In this document: one piece after another, positions 43,487-52,301 of the stretch | Layout: each line of letters opens with the position of its first letter | How positions within the stretch are numbered: position 1 is the stretch's first letter | Assembly: GCA_018239715.1 (NCBI GenBank) | Contig: JAFEGW010000009.1 | Span: 90,802 to 154,801, forward strand | Length of the DNA stretch: 64,000 nucleotides | From: Verrucomicrobiota bacterium | GTDB taxonomy: Bacteria; Chlamydiota; Chlamydiia; Chlamydiales; Rhabdochlamydiaceae | Reading direction: 5' to 3' | The notes under the pieces: generated by a model | Seen by the model: only the letters and a program-made list of their open reading frames with translations | Told to the model about the DNA's origin: nothing | The model's database searches: none | Position numbers and translations under genes: made by a program

Positions 43487-44347
43487 TTAGTTCAAATTAC
43501 CGTATTTCTGAACCAGCTTTTTGAAAAGCTCGTCAGCGGAAGGATTTTCCATCTTTTCTGCTTTTTCAGCAGCTTCTGCCTCGGAAAGAGGGAAACCATT
43601 CTCGAAAAGAGATTCCAATTGTAAGATCGAGATGATCGGTTTGAAGTCCTTTCTCTCTTTCTCAGCACGTTGATAGAGAATCCCGACAAAAGGAATGTCG
43701 GCCTCGGTCATTTTTTGCTGGATGGATTGGAGTTGATCCCACTTATCATCGACAACAATAACTTTTTTGGGTTTGTAGCCGGTTTCATTTAAAATCTTAT
43801 CGATGAGCTCCCCTTTCGAATACGGATCGGAATAAAAAATTCCATGGTAGAAATATTTTGTGTCCGCTTTTTGCAGATCTTCAGGGACTTTAGTTTTTTC
43901 GAAATTAATATTGATTTTCTTGAGTTGATATTCCGTTAATTGATCTACCTCTTGAACAATCGATTCATACCAGACATCTCTTCCTCGACCCGTGAGGCAA
44001 AAGACGGGGATGTTATTTTGCTGCATTTGATCAATCCATCCGATAAACTCATCTTGCACGGGCTTCAGAGGGACTTGTGTGGCTACGTAATAGGTCCATT
44101 GGTCATGCAGGTTGCCTGCTTCATTGATATCTTGAATAGGTCGAAGCTGACGGCGGATGTATTGACGCCAGGGTTTAGAGCCTAAACTCAAAGTAGAATC
44201 GGTCAGTGTATCTGTCATTCCGAAGAGCACAAGAGTCCCCTCTTCTACATGAGGTTGCATCTCTTCGACGGATTTTGCTTCAATAATGTCTGCTCTCAGT
44301 AGGGATGGAAGGAGGAGTCCTAATCCAATAAACCAGTTGTTTTTCAT
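43487..44347 (-). CDS. DUF2608 (HAD-like) exported protein
   Basis: 286 residues with a signal peptide (MKNNWFIGLGLLLPSLLRA). HAD-like positions are visible but the first motif is altered: LVLFGMTDTLTDS where DxDx(T/V) would be expected, then VFCLTGRG (motif II Thr), a Lys region KGELIDKIL, and VIVVDDKWDQL (motif IV Asp pair). This domain is known from Chlamydiae and Legionella-type intracellular bacteria. The loss of the nucleophile Asp casts doubt on phosphatase activity. AAGGA about 7 bases before the ATG; a clear terminator follows. Confidence 0.75.
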   Translation of the reverse strand: MKNNWFIGLGLLLPSLLRADIIEAKSVEEMQPHVEEGTLVLFGMTDTLTDSTLSLGSKPWRQYIRRQLRPIQDINEAGNLHDQWTYYVATQVPLKPVQDEFIGWIDQMQQNNIPVFCLTGRGRDVWYESIVQEVDQLTEYQLKKININFEKTKVPEDLQKADTKYFYHGIFYSDPYSKGELIDKILNETGYKPKKVIVVDDKWDQLQSIQQKMTEADIPFVGILYQRAEKERKDFKPIISILQLESLFENGFPLSEAEAAEKAEKMENPSADELFKKLVQKYGNLN

Positions 44348-44464
44348 GTTATGTCCTTTTGCTTGGTGAAGCTTGTCTTTAAATAATAACAGCAGAAGGG
44401 GGCTTCACGTCAACAAACGATTTTCCTTGGATCTTGGATGAGTTTATTGATACGATGCTGAGTC

Positions 44465-45691
44465 ATGCAGGAGATTCTCTTAAAAGTTCAACGTGGAATG
44501 CAACAGCGAGGCATTCAAGTTCTTCTGCTTTTATCCGCTTATCTTCTCCTAGCTCCCTATTTACCTGCTGCCCTACATCAAGCGCTTTATACAATCAGTG
44601 TTTTCATTAAAGACCTTCTTGTCTGGATGCTGCCGCTCACAGTAGGATTATTTATTGCGCATACGATCTGCTCTTTTGAAGAACGCGCGCCTTTTTTTGT
44701 CTTAGCCCTAATCTTATTCGAAGGACTCTCCAACCTTAGCAGCGTTTGGTATGCCTATGGAGCAGGCCATATGGCTGTCGATTTTCTGCCCGCTATCAGC
44801 CTTCCTGCTTCTACTGAAGATTTCAGCGCCCTTTGGCGACTGCCTTTTTCCAAACCTGTCTGGTGGTCGGCCGATAAAGGAACTCTCTTAGGACTTTTTT
44901 TAGGTTTTTTGGCTATCTTCACCAAAACAACCCTCTTAAAACAAGTCATAGAACGAGGAAAAGAAAAAGCGCAATGGATGCTCACCAAAATCTTTTCCCG
45001 GCTCATCCCGCTTTTTGTGCTGGGTTTTGTGGCCCGCATGTACAAGACGGAGATGCTCCAGCACGTCTTTCAGCATTACGCGGTGCTGTTATTTTGGCTA
45101 CTGGGTTTTTTGGCTGTCTACATCACCTTTTTATTTCTGCTTGGGAGCGACGGGTCCCTGAAGGGGCTTCTTCGAAATATTAAAAACTTGCTCCCTGCTG
45201 GAGGGATTGCCTTCTCTTCCGGCTGCAGCTTATCGACGATGCCTTGGACGATTCACGGAGCCTCCAAAAACTTAAAAAATCCCGACTTTGCCAAAGCTGT
45301 GATCCCCGCGACCACGAATATCCAGCAAATTGGAGATTGCATCATCAACACGTTTTTGTGCTTTTTGATTTACAAACATTTTTATGGGATCAATCCCGAT
45401 CTCAACACCTGGGTGACCTTTAGCTTTGTTTTTGTCCTCGCCCGTTTTGCCACTGCAGCCGTCTTAGGCGGGGCGATCTTTATCATGCTGCCGATTTATG
45501 AGAACTACCTCTCCTTCACTCCGGAGATGATTGCGATTATTCTCGCTTTCAATGTCGTGCTCGATCCGATTGTGACCAGCAGCAATGTCATCGCCAATGG
45601 GGCCCTCTGCCGCATTTTTGAAAAAGTTTGGCTGGCTTTGCCTGTTTCTGCTAAGCCTTCGCGTGACGAGAAGCCTGTAGATGAACAATGA
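44465..45691 (+). CDS. Dicarboxylate/amino acid:cation symporter (DAACS family)
   Basis: 408 residues with multiple membrane helices. The substrate/ion-binding half shows AFSSGCSLSTMPWTI (the serine-rich hairpin), PATTNIQQIGDCI (the NMDGT-equivalent helix), and DPIVTSSNVIANGAL (the final re-entrant/helix 8 residues). Members take up glutamate, aspartate or C4-dicarboxylates with Na+ or H+. The central segment is somewhat divergent from GltP, so the substrate is uncertain. Its 3' end overlaps the convergent glycosyltransferase-like gene by 41 bases. Confidence 0.85.
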   Translation: MQEILLKVQRGMQQRGIQVLLLLSAYLLLAPYLPAALHQALYTISVFIKDLLVWMLPLTVGLFIAHTICSFEERAPFFVLALILFEGLSNLSSVWYAYGAGHMAVDFLPAISLPASTEDFSALWRLPFSKPVWWSADKGTLLGLFLGFLAIFTKTTLLKQVIERGKEKAQWMLTKIFSRLIPLFVLGFVARMYKTEMLQHVFQHYAVLLFWLLGFLAVYITFLFLLGSDGSLKGLLRNIKNLLPAGGIAFSSGCSLSTMPWTIHGASKNLKNPDFAKAVIPATTNIQQIGDCIINTFLCFLIYKHFYGINPDLNTWVTFSFVFVLARFATAAVLGGAIFIMLPIYENYLSFTPEMIAIILAFNVVLDPIVTSSNVIANGALCRIFEKVWLALPVSAKPSRDEKPVDEQ

Positions 45692-46235
45692 CCGGTTTTA
45701 AGCACTGCGCATCGATCGGATGGCCTAATATTTTGATATAGGACAAAGGCAGGCGTCCCATTCCTTTCTTCTGAGATAAAAAAACATTTCTTAAAGCCAT
45801 CTGATCCCAAAACTCCTCTGTCCTCTCGGGATCGAGAAGAATTTTTTGGCTTTCATCAGCCCAGGCTTTTAAGAGGCCCGCTCCCCCTTCGGTATGATTG
45901 ACATAGAGAGTGCCGGAACGGACTTTGGAAGGATGATCCTTGTCAAGGCCCGGCTGAGCATACAGAGCAAAATCCTTCTCAAAGACTTTAAGGGGACGAG
46001 GTTTTTGCACAAAGACCGCATCCACATCGACCCAAAGCACGGGACGTTCAAATTGCCGTAGTTTCTCAGAGATAAAAAAGGGTTTATAGGCGCAATTGAG
46101 CTCCCAGCTGCCATAAGAGTCGATCCCCTCCACATGATGCTCGAGGCCGAACTTCTCACAGGAACCCATCAAATGGTGTGCATCCAGCTGATAAGGGGTA
46201 TCTTTCGTATAGTAAGAAATAACTAAGGGAAACAT
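45651..46235 (-). CDS. Nucleotide-diphospho-sugar transferase-like protein (DXD)
   Basis: 194 residues. VLWVDVDAVFVQKP contains a DxD motif after a hydrophobic strand, as in small GT-A-fold glycosyltransferases; LNCAYKPFFISEKL before it and RSGTLYVNHTEGG, EFWDQMALRN after it fit the nucleotide-diphospho-sugar transferase family (GT77-like). Acceptor unknown. Divergent from glgA by 40 bases. Confidence 0.65.
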   Translation of the reverse strand: MFPLVISYYTKDTPYQLDAHHLMGSCEKFGLEHHVEGIDSYGSWELNCAYKPFFISEKLRQFERPVLWVDVDAVFVQKPRPLKVFEKDFALYAQPGLDKDHPSKVRSGTLYVNHTEGGAGLLKAWADESQKILLDPERTEEFWDQMALRNVFLSQKKGMGRLPLSYIKILGHPIDAQCLKPVIVHLQASRHAKA

Positions 46236-46275
46236 CTTGAACCAATCTTTTTAATCCGATAATAGTAATCTAATC

Positions 46276-47748
46276 ATGCATATTATTCATATCGCTTCTG
46301 AACTCGCACCTATTGCCAAAGTCGGCGGACTTGCCGATGTGGTCTTCGGCCTAGCGCGAGAGACCCAGAAAAAAGGGCACACCGTCGAGATCCTCCTCCC
46401 CAAATACGATTGCATCGATTACTCGGCTCTGCAAAATTTAAAGCCGGAGTTCCGGGAGCTGTGGTCGTTCGAAGGGCCTTACCGGTATCATAATACGATT
46501 TGGTCGGCGGAAGTCCAAGGGCTAAAAATACTTTTATTAGAGCCTCACCATCCGGGCTACTATTTCAGCCGGGGCTCGATTTACGGGTTCCCTGACGATG
46601 TCGATCGCTTTATTTACTTCTCCCGCGCCTGTATGGAATATCTGTTCAAATCCGGAAAAAAACCTGATATTATCCATACGCATGACTGGGCAACTGCACT
46701 GGTCGCTCCCCTCTACAAAGAGATGTACATCCCCTTGGGGTTTCGGACGAAAGGGGTGGTGCTCACGATCCATAACCTCGAGCATCAGGGAAAATGCTCT
46801 CCGCAAAATATCACCAGGGCAGGCTTACGCGGCGAAGATTATTTGACTCCCGCGAAAATGCAAGATCCCTTCCTCCCTGCCAATCTCAACCTGCTCAAAG
46901 GAGGCATTGAGTACTCCGATTTTATCACGACCGTCTCCCCCACTTATGAGAAAGAGATCAAAACCGTCGAAGGCGGCTGCAGGCTGAACACTCTTCTGAC
47001 CCAACACCAAAACAAACTCCGCGGTATCTTAAACGGCATTGATTTCGATTATTGGAATCCGGAGACCGATCCTCTTCTTCCCACTCCATACAATTTCCAA
47101 ACCGTGCAGAAAGGAAAGCAGGCATGCAAGGCTGAGTGGAGAAAAAAAATGGGGATGAAAGAAGTCCAAGGTCCTCTTGTTTGCGCCATCAGCCGTTTAG
47201 TTCCCCAAAAAGGTCCTCAACAGATACTTCATAGTCTTAAAAAAACTCTCGAGAACGAGGGTCAGTTTGCTCTCATTGGAACCACCTCCAATAGTGAAAT
47301 GGAGACTCTTTTTAAAACAGCGCAAAAAGATTTCGGCAAAAACAAAAATGCAGTGATTCATCTGCAATACGATGAGCCGCTGTCCCATTTCACTTACGCC
47401 GCTTCTGATCTCATTGTGATCCCTTCCATTTTTGAGCCTTGCGGACTGAGTCAAATGATCGGGCTCCGGTATGGATGTGTTCCCCTGGTGAGACGCACCG
47501 GAGGCCTGGCCGACTCTGTCTTTGATATCGACACTTCTCAAAAACCGGAAAATGAACGGAATGGTTTTGTCTTTGATTTCCCGGATACTTCAGGCATGGA
47601 TTGGGCGTTGAACCGCGCCCTCAAATGCTACAAAGAAGATCCTACTCGATGGAGCAAGATAGTTCAGCAAGGGATGCAATGCGACTACAGCTGGAGCCGC
47701 TCCACAGATGCTTATCTGGATGTGTATAAAAAAGTTACTCTTTCTTAG
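46276..47748 (+). CDS. glgA: Glycogen synthase (GT5)
   Basis: 490 residues. It transfers glucose from ADP-glucose to glycogen in the cytosol. The ADP-glucose site KVGGLADVV is at the N-terminus, HTHDWATALV and TIHNLEHQG follow, NGIDFDYWNPETDP starts the C-terminal GT-B domain, and EPCGLSQMIGLRYGCVPLVRRTGGLADSV is the catalytic signature. Length is normal. Its last 14 bases overlap the F-box gene on the opposite strand. Confidence 0.95.
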   Translation: MHIIHIASELAPIAKVGGLADVVFGLARETQKKGHTVEILLPKYDCIDYSALQNLKPEFRELWSFEGPYRYHNTIWSAEVQGLKILLLEPHHPGYYFSRGSIYGFPDDVDRFIYFSRACMEYLFKSGKKPDIIHTHDWATALVAPLYKEMYIPLGFRTKGVVLTIHNLEHQGKCSPQNITRAGLRGEDYLTPAKMQDPFLPANLNLLKGGIEYSDFITTVSPTYEKEIKTVEGGCRLNTLLTQHQNKLRGILNGIDFDYWNPETDPLLPTPYNFQTVQKGKQACKAEWRKKMGMKEVQGPLVCAISRLVPQKGPQQILHSLKKTLENEGQFALIGTTSNSEMETLFKTAQKDFGKNKNAVIHLQYDEPLSHFTYAASDLIVIPSIFEPCGLSQMIGLRYGCVPLVRRTGGLADSVFDIDTSQKPENERNGFVFDFPDTSGMDWALNRALKCYKEDPTRWSKIVQQGMQCDYSWSRSTDAYLDVYKKVTLS

Positions 47749-49249
47749 TTCTTTCTAGGTAGTTACCAATAGCTTCGATGAGCAGTAAAGGATCGAACGG
47801 CAAGGCAGCAAAATCTTCATGTTTGCGCTTATTAGAGCTAATACCTGCTAAAGTATTCCAACTTTGCAAGATGGGGTCTTTTACACTGGGTGGCAATTTT
47901 AATAAACGTTGATATACGACATTAAAACCCTTATTTTTATCCGGATCATTCCATTCGATTAAACTGCGCAATTCAGCGTGCAGAGATTCAAGTATTGCCC
48001 GATGAGGAGCCCCAAAGTCTATCTTAACTAGAGAACCACTCGTAGAACCTAACCTGACATAAAGGCCCGATCGATGAAAATTTAAGACATTGTTGTTAAA
48101 GGTATGAAAAATATTGTAACCCAACGCATATGTTCCATGCTCATCAGCTTCCCAGAGAGAAATCGTATTACCATGGGCAACAAAAAGCTGATTGCCACGG
48201 ATCTGGATACCAGTAATATAACCATCATCTTTAGGAGCCAACTCTGAGCAATCTATTATTTGGCAATAGTCTTTTAAGACTCGGTCCCAAATCTGAATTT
48301 TTTTTCCATCTTCAATAAAAAGTAAATTGCCTTTCCATCGAAGACAATCACAGGAGGCAGGTTCTTCTAAAAACTCTTCCTTAATTAATTGCCCTTTGGA
48401 TACTTTCCAAATATGAATGCCTTCGTTCTCATATCCAGCTCCCTGAGATAAAGCAAGCCACTGACCATCCCATGCTAATGACTCATAAAAGTTACTATCG
48501 AAACCTTCACTATTCTTTTGTTTACGAACTAGGTAATCCACAACTTCTTCCGATGTTGGCGCATCACAGGAGTACATCATCTGCAAGTTGCCGGTGGGGT
48601 CGGGATTCCAAATTTGGATAACAACATGACCCTCTGAAACAGTCGCTGTTACTAATTGCTCTCTCACCCATACGAAGCCGACTGTTTGCAGATAAAGTGT
48701 ATGACGGTGTACAAGTTCTCCCTCTTGTAGCGCAAATATTTGGACACTAGGGGTTTCCTCTTCGCAAGCAAGGGCTAATTGATTCCCGTTCCATTCCATG
48801 TATAAGTTATTTTCATCAGCTTGAGGAGGTAAAGAAAACCACAGACAGTTACCTTCGTTGAAAAAACCTATGTTTTCAGTAGTCTCAGGATAAAAACGAA
48901 GGGTTTGGTTGCCCTCGAAAAGAACGATAGCGGGCGATCTCGGGCCTCGCATCACGGCATAGCGTTCTTTACAAATGTTGTAGCAAGTCTGGTAATGGAG
49001 TTTATGAAGTTGTCTTCCAGGCTGAAGAGGAAAATCTTTCTGGCACAAAAATCTCCATAGAGGCTCTTCATTAGCTAGCGCTTGTAATTTTCTGCAAACC
49101 AAAGAAGTAACTGCAAGATGGGCAGGAGATAAAAATCTTAAGCAGATTCTAATGATATTATCGTGTAAAACATGCAAGTTTCCCAAGAGAGTTGCTCTAT
49201 CAAAAGAAGCTGCTGCACTTGCATGACTTGAAGCTGGAGCTGGAATCAT
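47735..49249 (-). CDS. F-box protein with beta-propeller (WD40-like) repeats
   Basis: 504 residues. Residues about 27-75 match an F-box: HDNIIRICLRFLSPAHLAVT, then SLVCRKLQALANEEPLWRFL and KDFP. The rest is built of short beta repeats with the WD-like endings VQIFALQEG, VIQIWNPDP, GIHIWKVSKG, KIQIWDRVL and TISLWEADE, consistent with a propeller. This is the architecture of eukaryotic FBXW substrate receptors that link targets to Skp1-Cullin-1. It is almost certainly a host-directed ubiquitination effector. No secretion signal was identified. Confidence 0.78.
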   Translation of the reverse strand: MIPAPASSHASAAASFDRATLLGNLHVLHDNIIRICLRFLSPAHLAVTSLVCRKLQALANEEPLWRFLCQKDFPLQPGRQLHKLHYQTCYNICKERYAVMRGPRSPAIVLFEGNQTLRFYPETTENIGFFNEGNCLWFSLPPQADENNLYMEWNGNQLALACEEETPSVQIFALQEGELVHRHTLYLQTVGFVWVREQLVTATVSEGHVVIQIWNPDPTGNLQMMYSCDAPTSEEVVDYLVRKQKNSEGFDSNFYESLAWDGQWLALSQGAGYENEGIHIWKVSKGQLIKEEFLEEPASCDCLRWKGNLLFIEDGKKIQIWDRVLKDYCQIIDCSELAPKDDGYITGIQIRGNQLFVAHGNTISLWEADEHGTYALGYNIFHTFNNNVLNFHRSGLYVRLGSTSGSLVKIDFGAPHRAILESLHAELRSLIEWNDPDKNKGFNVVYQRLLKLPPSVKDPILQSWNTLAGISSNKRKHEDFAALPFDPLLLIEAIGNYLERTKKE

Positions 49250-49326
49250 TTACACCTATAATAAATATAATTATGGCAATAATTATATGAAATAAGAGAT
49301 TAATTCTCCAACTTTGAAAAATTTAA

Positions 49327-49914
49327 TTAATGAGAAAAAGCTTTTTTGATTAATTTCCAGTTCGCCACGATATATTCGGCACCGGAAATGAAAGTATAGA
49401 GCGCAACGATGCCTGCGGCATAGAAGCTCATGAGCTGGAACGATTCTAATTCTAAACATCCCCTGCTATAGGGAATCATGAGAATAAGAATAAAGAAAGC
49501 CACGATGCCTTGCATCACAGCTTTAACTTTGCCTGTGAGACGGGCAGCTAACGCAACGCCTTGCAAAGCACAGAGGGTCCTCAGTGAAGTGATCACATAT
49601 TCCCGCAGGAGAAAAATCAAAACAATGAGGAGCGGAAGCTGCACGGGCCCTTGAGTGAAGCTTAAAAAGACCGTGAGCCTGAAAATGCTATCTGCCATCG
49701 GGTCGAGCACTTTACCTAGATCGGTCACTTTGTTGTGCCGCCGCGCTAGAAAACCATCAAAGAAATCGGACAGCTCGCAAATTCCTACAATCACTAAGAG
49801 AATACAGGGAAGTACAAGGGTAGAAATTCCCCAGGAATTTCCATAGAGATAGAGCACCAAAAAAATGGGGCTCATTACGACGCGGATGAAAGTCAGGTAG
49901 AAAGGCAAGCTCAT
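49327..49914 (-). CDS. pgsA: CDP-diacylglycerol-glycerol-3-phosphate 3-phosphatidyltransferase
   Basis: 195 residues from the ATG at 49914 (a longer frame to 50019 overlaps rlmN and is not used). The CDP-alcohol phosphatidyltransferase signature DFFDGFLARRHNKV, then DLGKVLDPMAD, is intact: D-x2-DG-x2-AR-x8-G-x3-D-x3-D. Four or more membrane helices. It makes phosphatidylglycerophosphate, the first step toward phosphatidylglycerol. Confidence 0.93.
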   Translation of the reverse strand: MSLPFYLTFIRVVMSPIFLVLYLYGNSWGISTLVLPCILLVIVGICELSDFFDGFLARRHNKVTDLGKVLDPMADSIFRLTVFLSFTQGPVQLPLLIVLIFLLREYVITSLRTLCALQGVALAARLTGKVKAVMQGIVAFFILILMIPYSRGCLELESFQLMSFYAAGIVALYTFISGAEYIVANWKLIKKAFSH

Positions 49915-49952
49915 GAAAGGTATGTATACTGATTCGTATGAATTTTTAGCAT

Positions 49953-50984
49953 CTAGTTTTTTTGCAGGGCCAGCTGTCCGCAAGCTGCCGCAATATCTTT
50001 CCCCTTCGTATAGCGCCAAGTCGTGGGGATGCCTCCTTCGACGAGAATTTCCCTAAACTGTTCAATCGCCTCTTTTCCGGGCCGCTTTAGTTGAATCCCT
50101 TCGATAGGATTGTAAGGGATCAGGTTGACCGTGCAAGGATGATTTTTGACCAGCTTGACAAGCTCCTGCGCCTGCTCCTGCCCGTCATTGAGCCCTTCCA
50201 TCAAAGTATATTCATACGTAATGTCACGTCGGGAAGTCTTTGCAAAATAAAGCATCGCGTCTAAAAGATCGGAAAGCTCATACTTACGGGCGTAAGGCAT
50301 GATTTTTTTCCGCAAATGCTGATTGGGCGCATGGAGCGAAAGGACTAGATTGACGCTCAGGCCTTCATCGGCAAACCGCATGATTTTATCAACGATCCCG
50401 ACAGTCGAGACGGTCATTTTTCTTTGAGAGATGTTGAGCCCTTTCGGATCATTGATCAAGCGGATCGTTTTTAAGACGTTATCGTAGTTTTCAAACGGCT
50501 CGCCCATTCCCATAAAGACAATATGACAGACCTTCTCCCCTTTCTCTTTCAAATACCTGTCGATCTGAATGACCTGCTCAATGATCTCGGCGGTTTCAAG
50601 ATTACGCATGAGTCCATTTTTACCGGAGGCGCAGAAAGCACAACGAGCAGGACAACCGACTTGAGAAGAGACACAAACCGTGCGGCGCTCGGGCGCGCGG
50701 ATTAAGACCGATTCGACGAGATTGCCATCGGGAAGTTCCCAGAGGAACTTGGTGGTCTGACAGTCTTCGGAATCCAAAATCCTGCGGAGTTTTAAAGAGT
50801 GGAGCCGAAAAGATTGCGAGAGTTTTTCACGCAGGGTTTTGGAAAGGTTGGTCATCTCTTCCCAGGCGCCGACTTTTTTTTCATAAAGCCATTGGAAAAC
50901 CTGCCCGGCATGGTAAGACTTTTCACCGTGAGCGGTCAACCAATCGCGAAGTTCTGATTCTGTTAAACTATAAAGGGATTGCAT
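49953..50984 (-). CDS. rlmN: 23S rRNA (adenine2503-C2)-methyltransferase (radical SAM)
   Basis: 343 residues. The radical-SAM cluster motif is CPARCAFCASGKNGL; GMGEPFENYDNV is the SAM-binding GEP block, and VNLVLSLHAPNQHLRKKIMP and the C-terminal TTWRYTKGKDIAAACGQL contain the second catalytic Cys. It methylates A2503 of 23S rRNA and A37 of some tRNAs. It precedes pgsA by 38 bases. Its start overlaps the end of a small ORF upstream by 22 bases. Confidence 0.95.
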   Translation of the reverse strand: MQSLYSLTESELRDWLTAHGEKSYHAGQVFQWLYEKKVGAWEEMTNLSKTLREKLSQSFRLHSLKLRRILDSEDCQTTKFLWELPDGNLVESVLIRAPERRTVCVSSQVGCPARCAFCASGKNGLMRNLETAEIIEQVIQIDRYLKEKGEKVCHIVFMGMGEPFENYDNVLKTIRLINDPKGLNISQRKMTVSTVGIVDKIMRFADEGLSVNLVLSLHAPNQHLRKKIMPYARKYELSDLLDAMLYFAKTSRRDITYEYTLMEGLNDGQEQAQELVKLVKNHPCTVNLIPYNPIEGIQLKRPGKEAIEQFREILVEGGIPTTWRYTKGKDIAAACGQLALQKN

Positions 50985-51139
50985 GAAAGAAAATAGAGGT
51001 AAGCGATTTTGTTAATCCTTTGACGCACATAAGCTTCTTGAGCGGCGGCTTCGTTTTCTTTCGTCGTCCGTTCCATGTTCTGTGTGATGGTCGTCTGTGT
51101 TGCGAGGACCGGAAGCTGAATAATTTCTTGTAATAACAT
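50963..51139 (-). CDS. Possible 58-residue small protein overlapping rlmN
   Basis: An ATG at 51139, with GAGAG about 6 bases upstream, opens a 58-codon frame ending in TAA at 50963, inside the rlmN start. The peptide (MLLQEIIQLPVLATQTTITQ onward) has a polar Glu/Ala-rich helix, then RINKIAYLYFLSCNPFIV. It is not recognised. It could be a genuine small gene coupled to rlmN or a chance frame. Confidence 0.3.
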   Translation of the reverse strand: MLLQEIIQLPVLATQTTITQNMERTTKENEAAAQEAYVRQRINKIAYLYFLSCNPFIV

Positions 51140-51290
51140 GATTTCTCTCGCTTTTAAGAGATATTTTACTCCAAAAGTTGATATTCAACAATACAATTAA
51201 ATATTTTATTTATACATTTTAAAACGATTTAGAGTGGCTTCTTTACATGGAAGGAGATATATTTTCTGAAATTTGCCAAGGAAGTGCACC

Positions 51291-52301
51291 ATGTCGGTTT
51301 CAAAAGTTAACTTTCAGGATCAAAACTCTGTGCGCCATTACATCCAAACGGTCCTTTTTGAAGCAGGGCAGTTTTTACATACACAGGGGCTGGCCCAAGC
51401 GGCGTTGAATCAAGAAGCCTTTAACCAAGCTCGGCAAAAAAAATTGATTTCAGACGACTATCGTCCTACGGTGATTAATCTATTTAATATTATCGACAAT
51501 GGCGATAGCGGATTTTTCAGCTCCAAGCAGATCTCCCTGTTTCAAAATCTCCATCTCTTTTCATCTGCCCCTCCTCCGCCTGGTAAAGCCAGAGAAACGG
51601 ATGAAGAGAGAAAAAAACGGGAAAGTGAAGCCTTTTGGAATAAACTCATTGGAACCGTTGTTGCACTGGTTGCTTCCTTCCTCACGGGATTTACCTATGA
51701 CGAATACGCGGTTCAAACAAAAACCCTCAGCAAAACAACCGTCATCTACACGCATAGCAAACTCTTACAGGGACCTATTCAGCACAATTTTCAAAAGCTG
51801 GTTTCTAAGCAGCTCAAAATCGATCGACTCAGAACCGCAAAAGCCACGCATAATTTTTACACCAGCATCCTGGGTCTCATCGGAGGTGCGGCGTGGGCTT
51901 TAGGCGGATACGGGAAGACGCCTCAGCTGAGCACAATAGGGAAAGTCGTTGATGTCATCGCGGGTGGTTGGTATTTATTTAACCTTGCCCGCCATTGGAG
52001 AGATAAAGATAAAATCTACCGGCAGTGCTTAAAAATTGCTGGAGATGGTCAAGCATCCATGGGATGGGCTCAGTGGATCTTATCTCACGACCTGCCTAAC
52101 TACCATTTAGACATGACACCGATGTGGGTCATGCCATATCCTCTGGCTGCAGATCAACCTCCTCCTTCCTTCTTATCTGAAGTGGATGGCGAAGCAGCCC
52201 CGCTCTATCCGCAGCTGTACTCTCAGCAACTCAGAGCTCCCCAGGGGTTTGCTCCTATTCCAGGAGTTTATGAGTCGAGACCTTCAGCTCCTCCCCTCTA
52301 G
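51291..52301 (+). CDS. Membrane-associated hypothetical protein with Pro-rich tail (LYPQL and PSAP motifs)
   Basis: 336 residues, not recognised. A charged N-terminal half is followed by hydrophobic segments KLIGTVVALVASFLTGFTY, YTSILGLIGGAAWALGGYG and VVDVIAGGWYLFNLA. The last ~45 residues are proline-rich and contain LYPQL (about 305-309) and PSAP (331-334), which match the ALIX-binding LYPxL and TSG101-binding P(T/S)AP late-domain patterns. The frame opens with a TTG at 51273; the ATG at 51291 has AAGGAAG 6 bases upstream. Candidate inclusion-membrane or effector protein. Overlaps the flavoprotein gene by 18 bases at the 3' end. Confidence 0.6.
   Translation: MSVSKVNFQDQNSVRHYIQTVLFEAGQFLHTQGLAQAALNQEAFNQARQKKLISDDYRPTVINLFNIIDNGDSGFFSSKQISLFQNLHLFSSAPPPPGKARETDEERKKRESEAFWNKLIGTVVALVASFLTGFTYDEYAVQTKTLSKTTVIYTHSKLLQGPIQHNFQKLVSKQLKIDRLRTAKATHNFYTSILGLIGGAAWALGGYGKTPQLSTIGKVVDVIAGGWYLFNLARHWRDKDKIYRQCLKIAGDGQASMGWAQWILSHDLPNYHLDMTPMWVMPYPLAADQPPPSFLSEVDGEAAPLYPQLYSQQLRAPQGFAPIPGVYESRPSAPPL

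Noticed and set aside
49915..50019. N-terminal extension of pgsA
   Set aside because: The extra 35 residues overlap rlmN's 3' end and do not resemble the family; the ATG at 49914 starts the first membrane helix.
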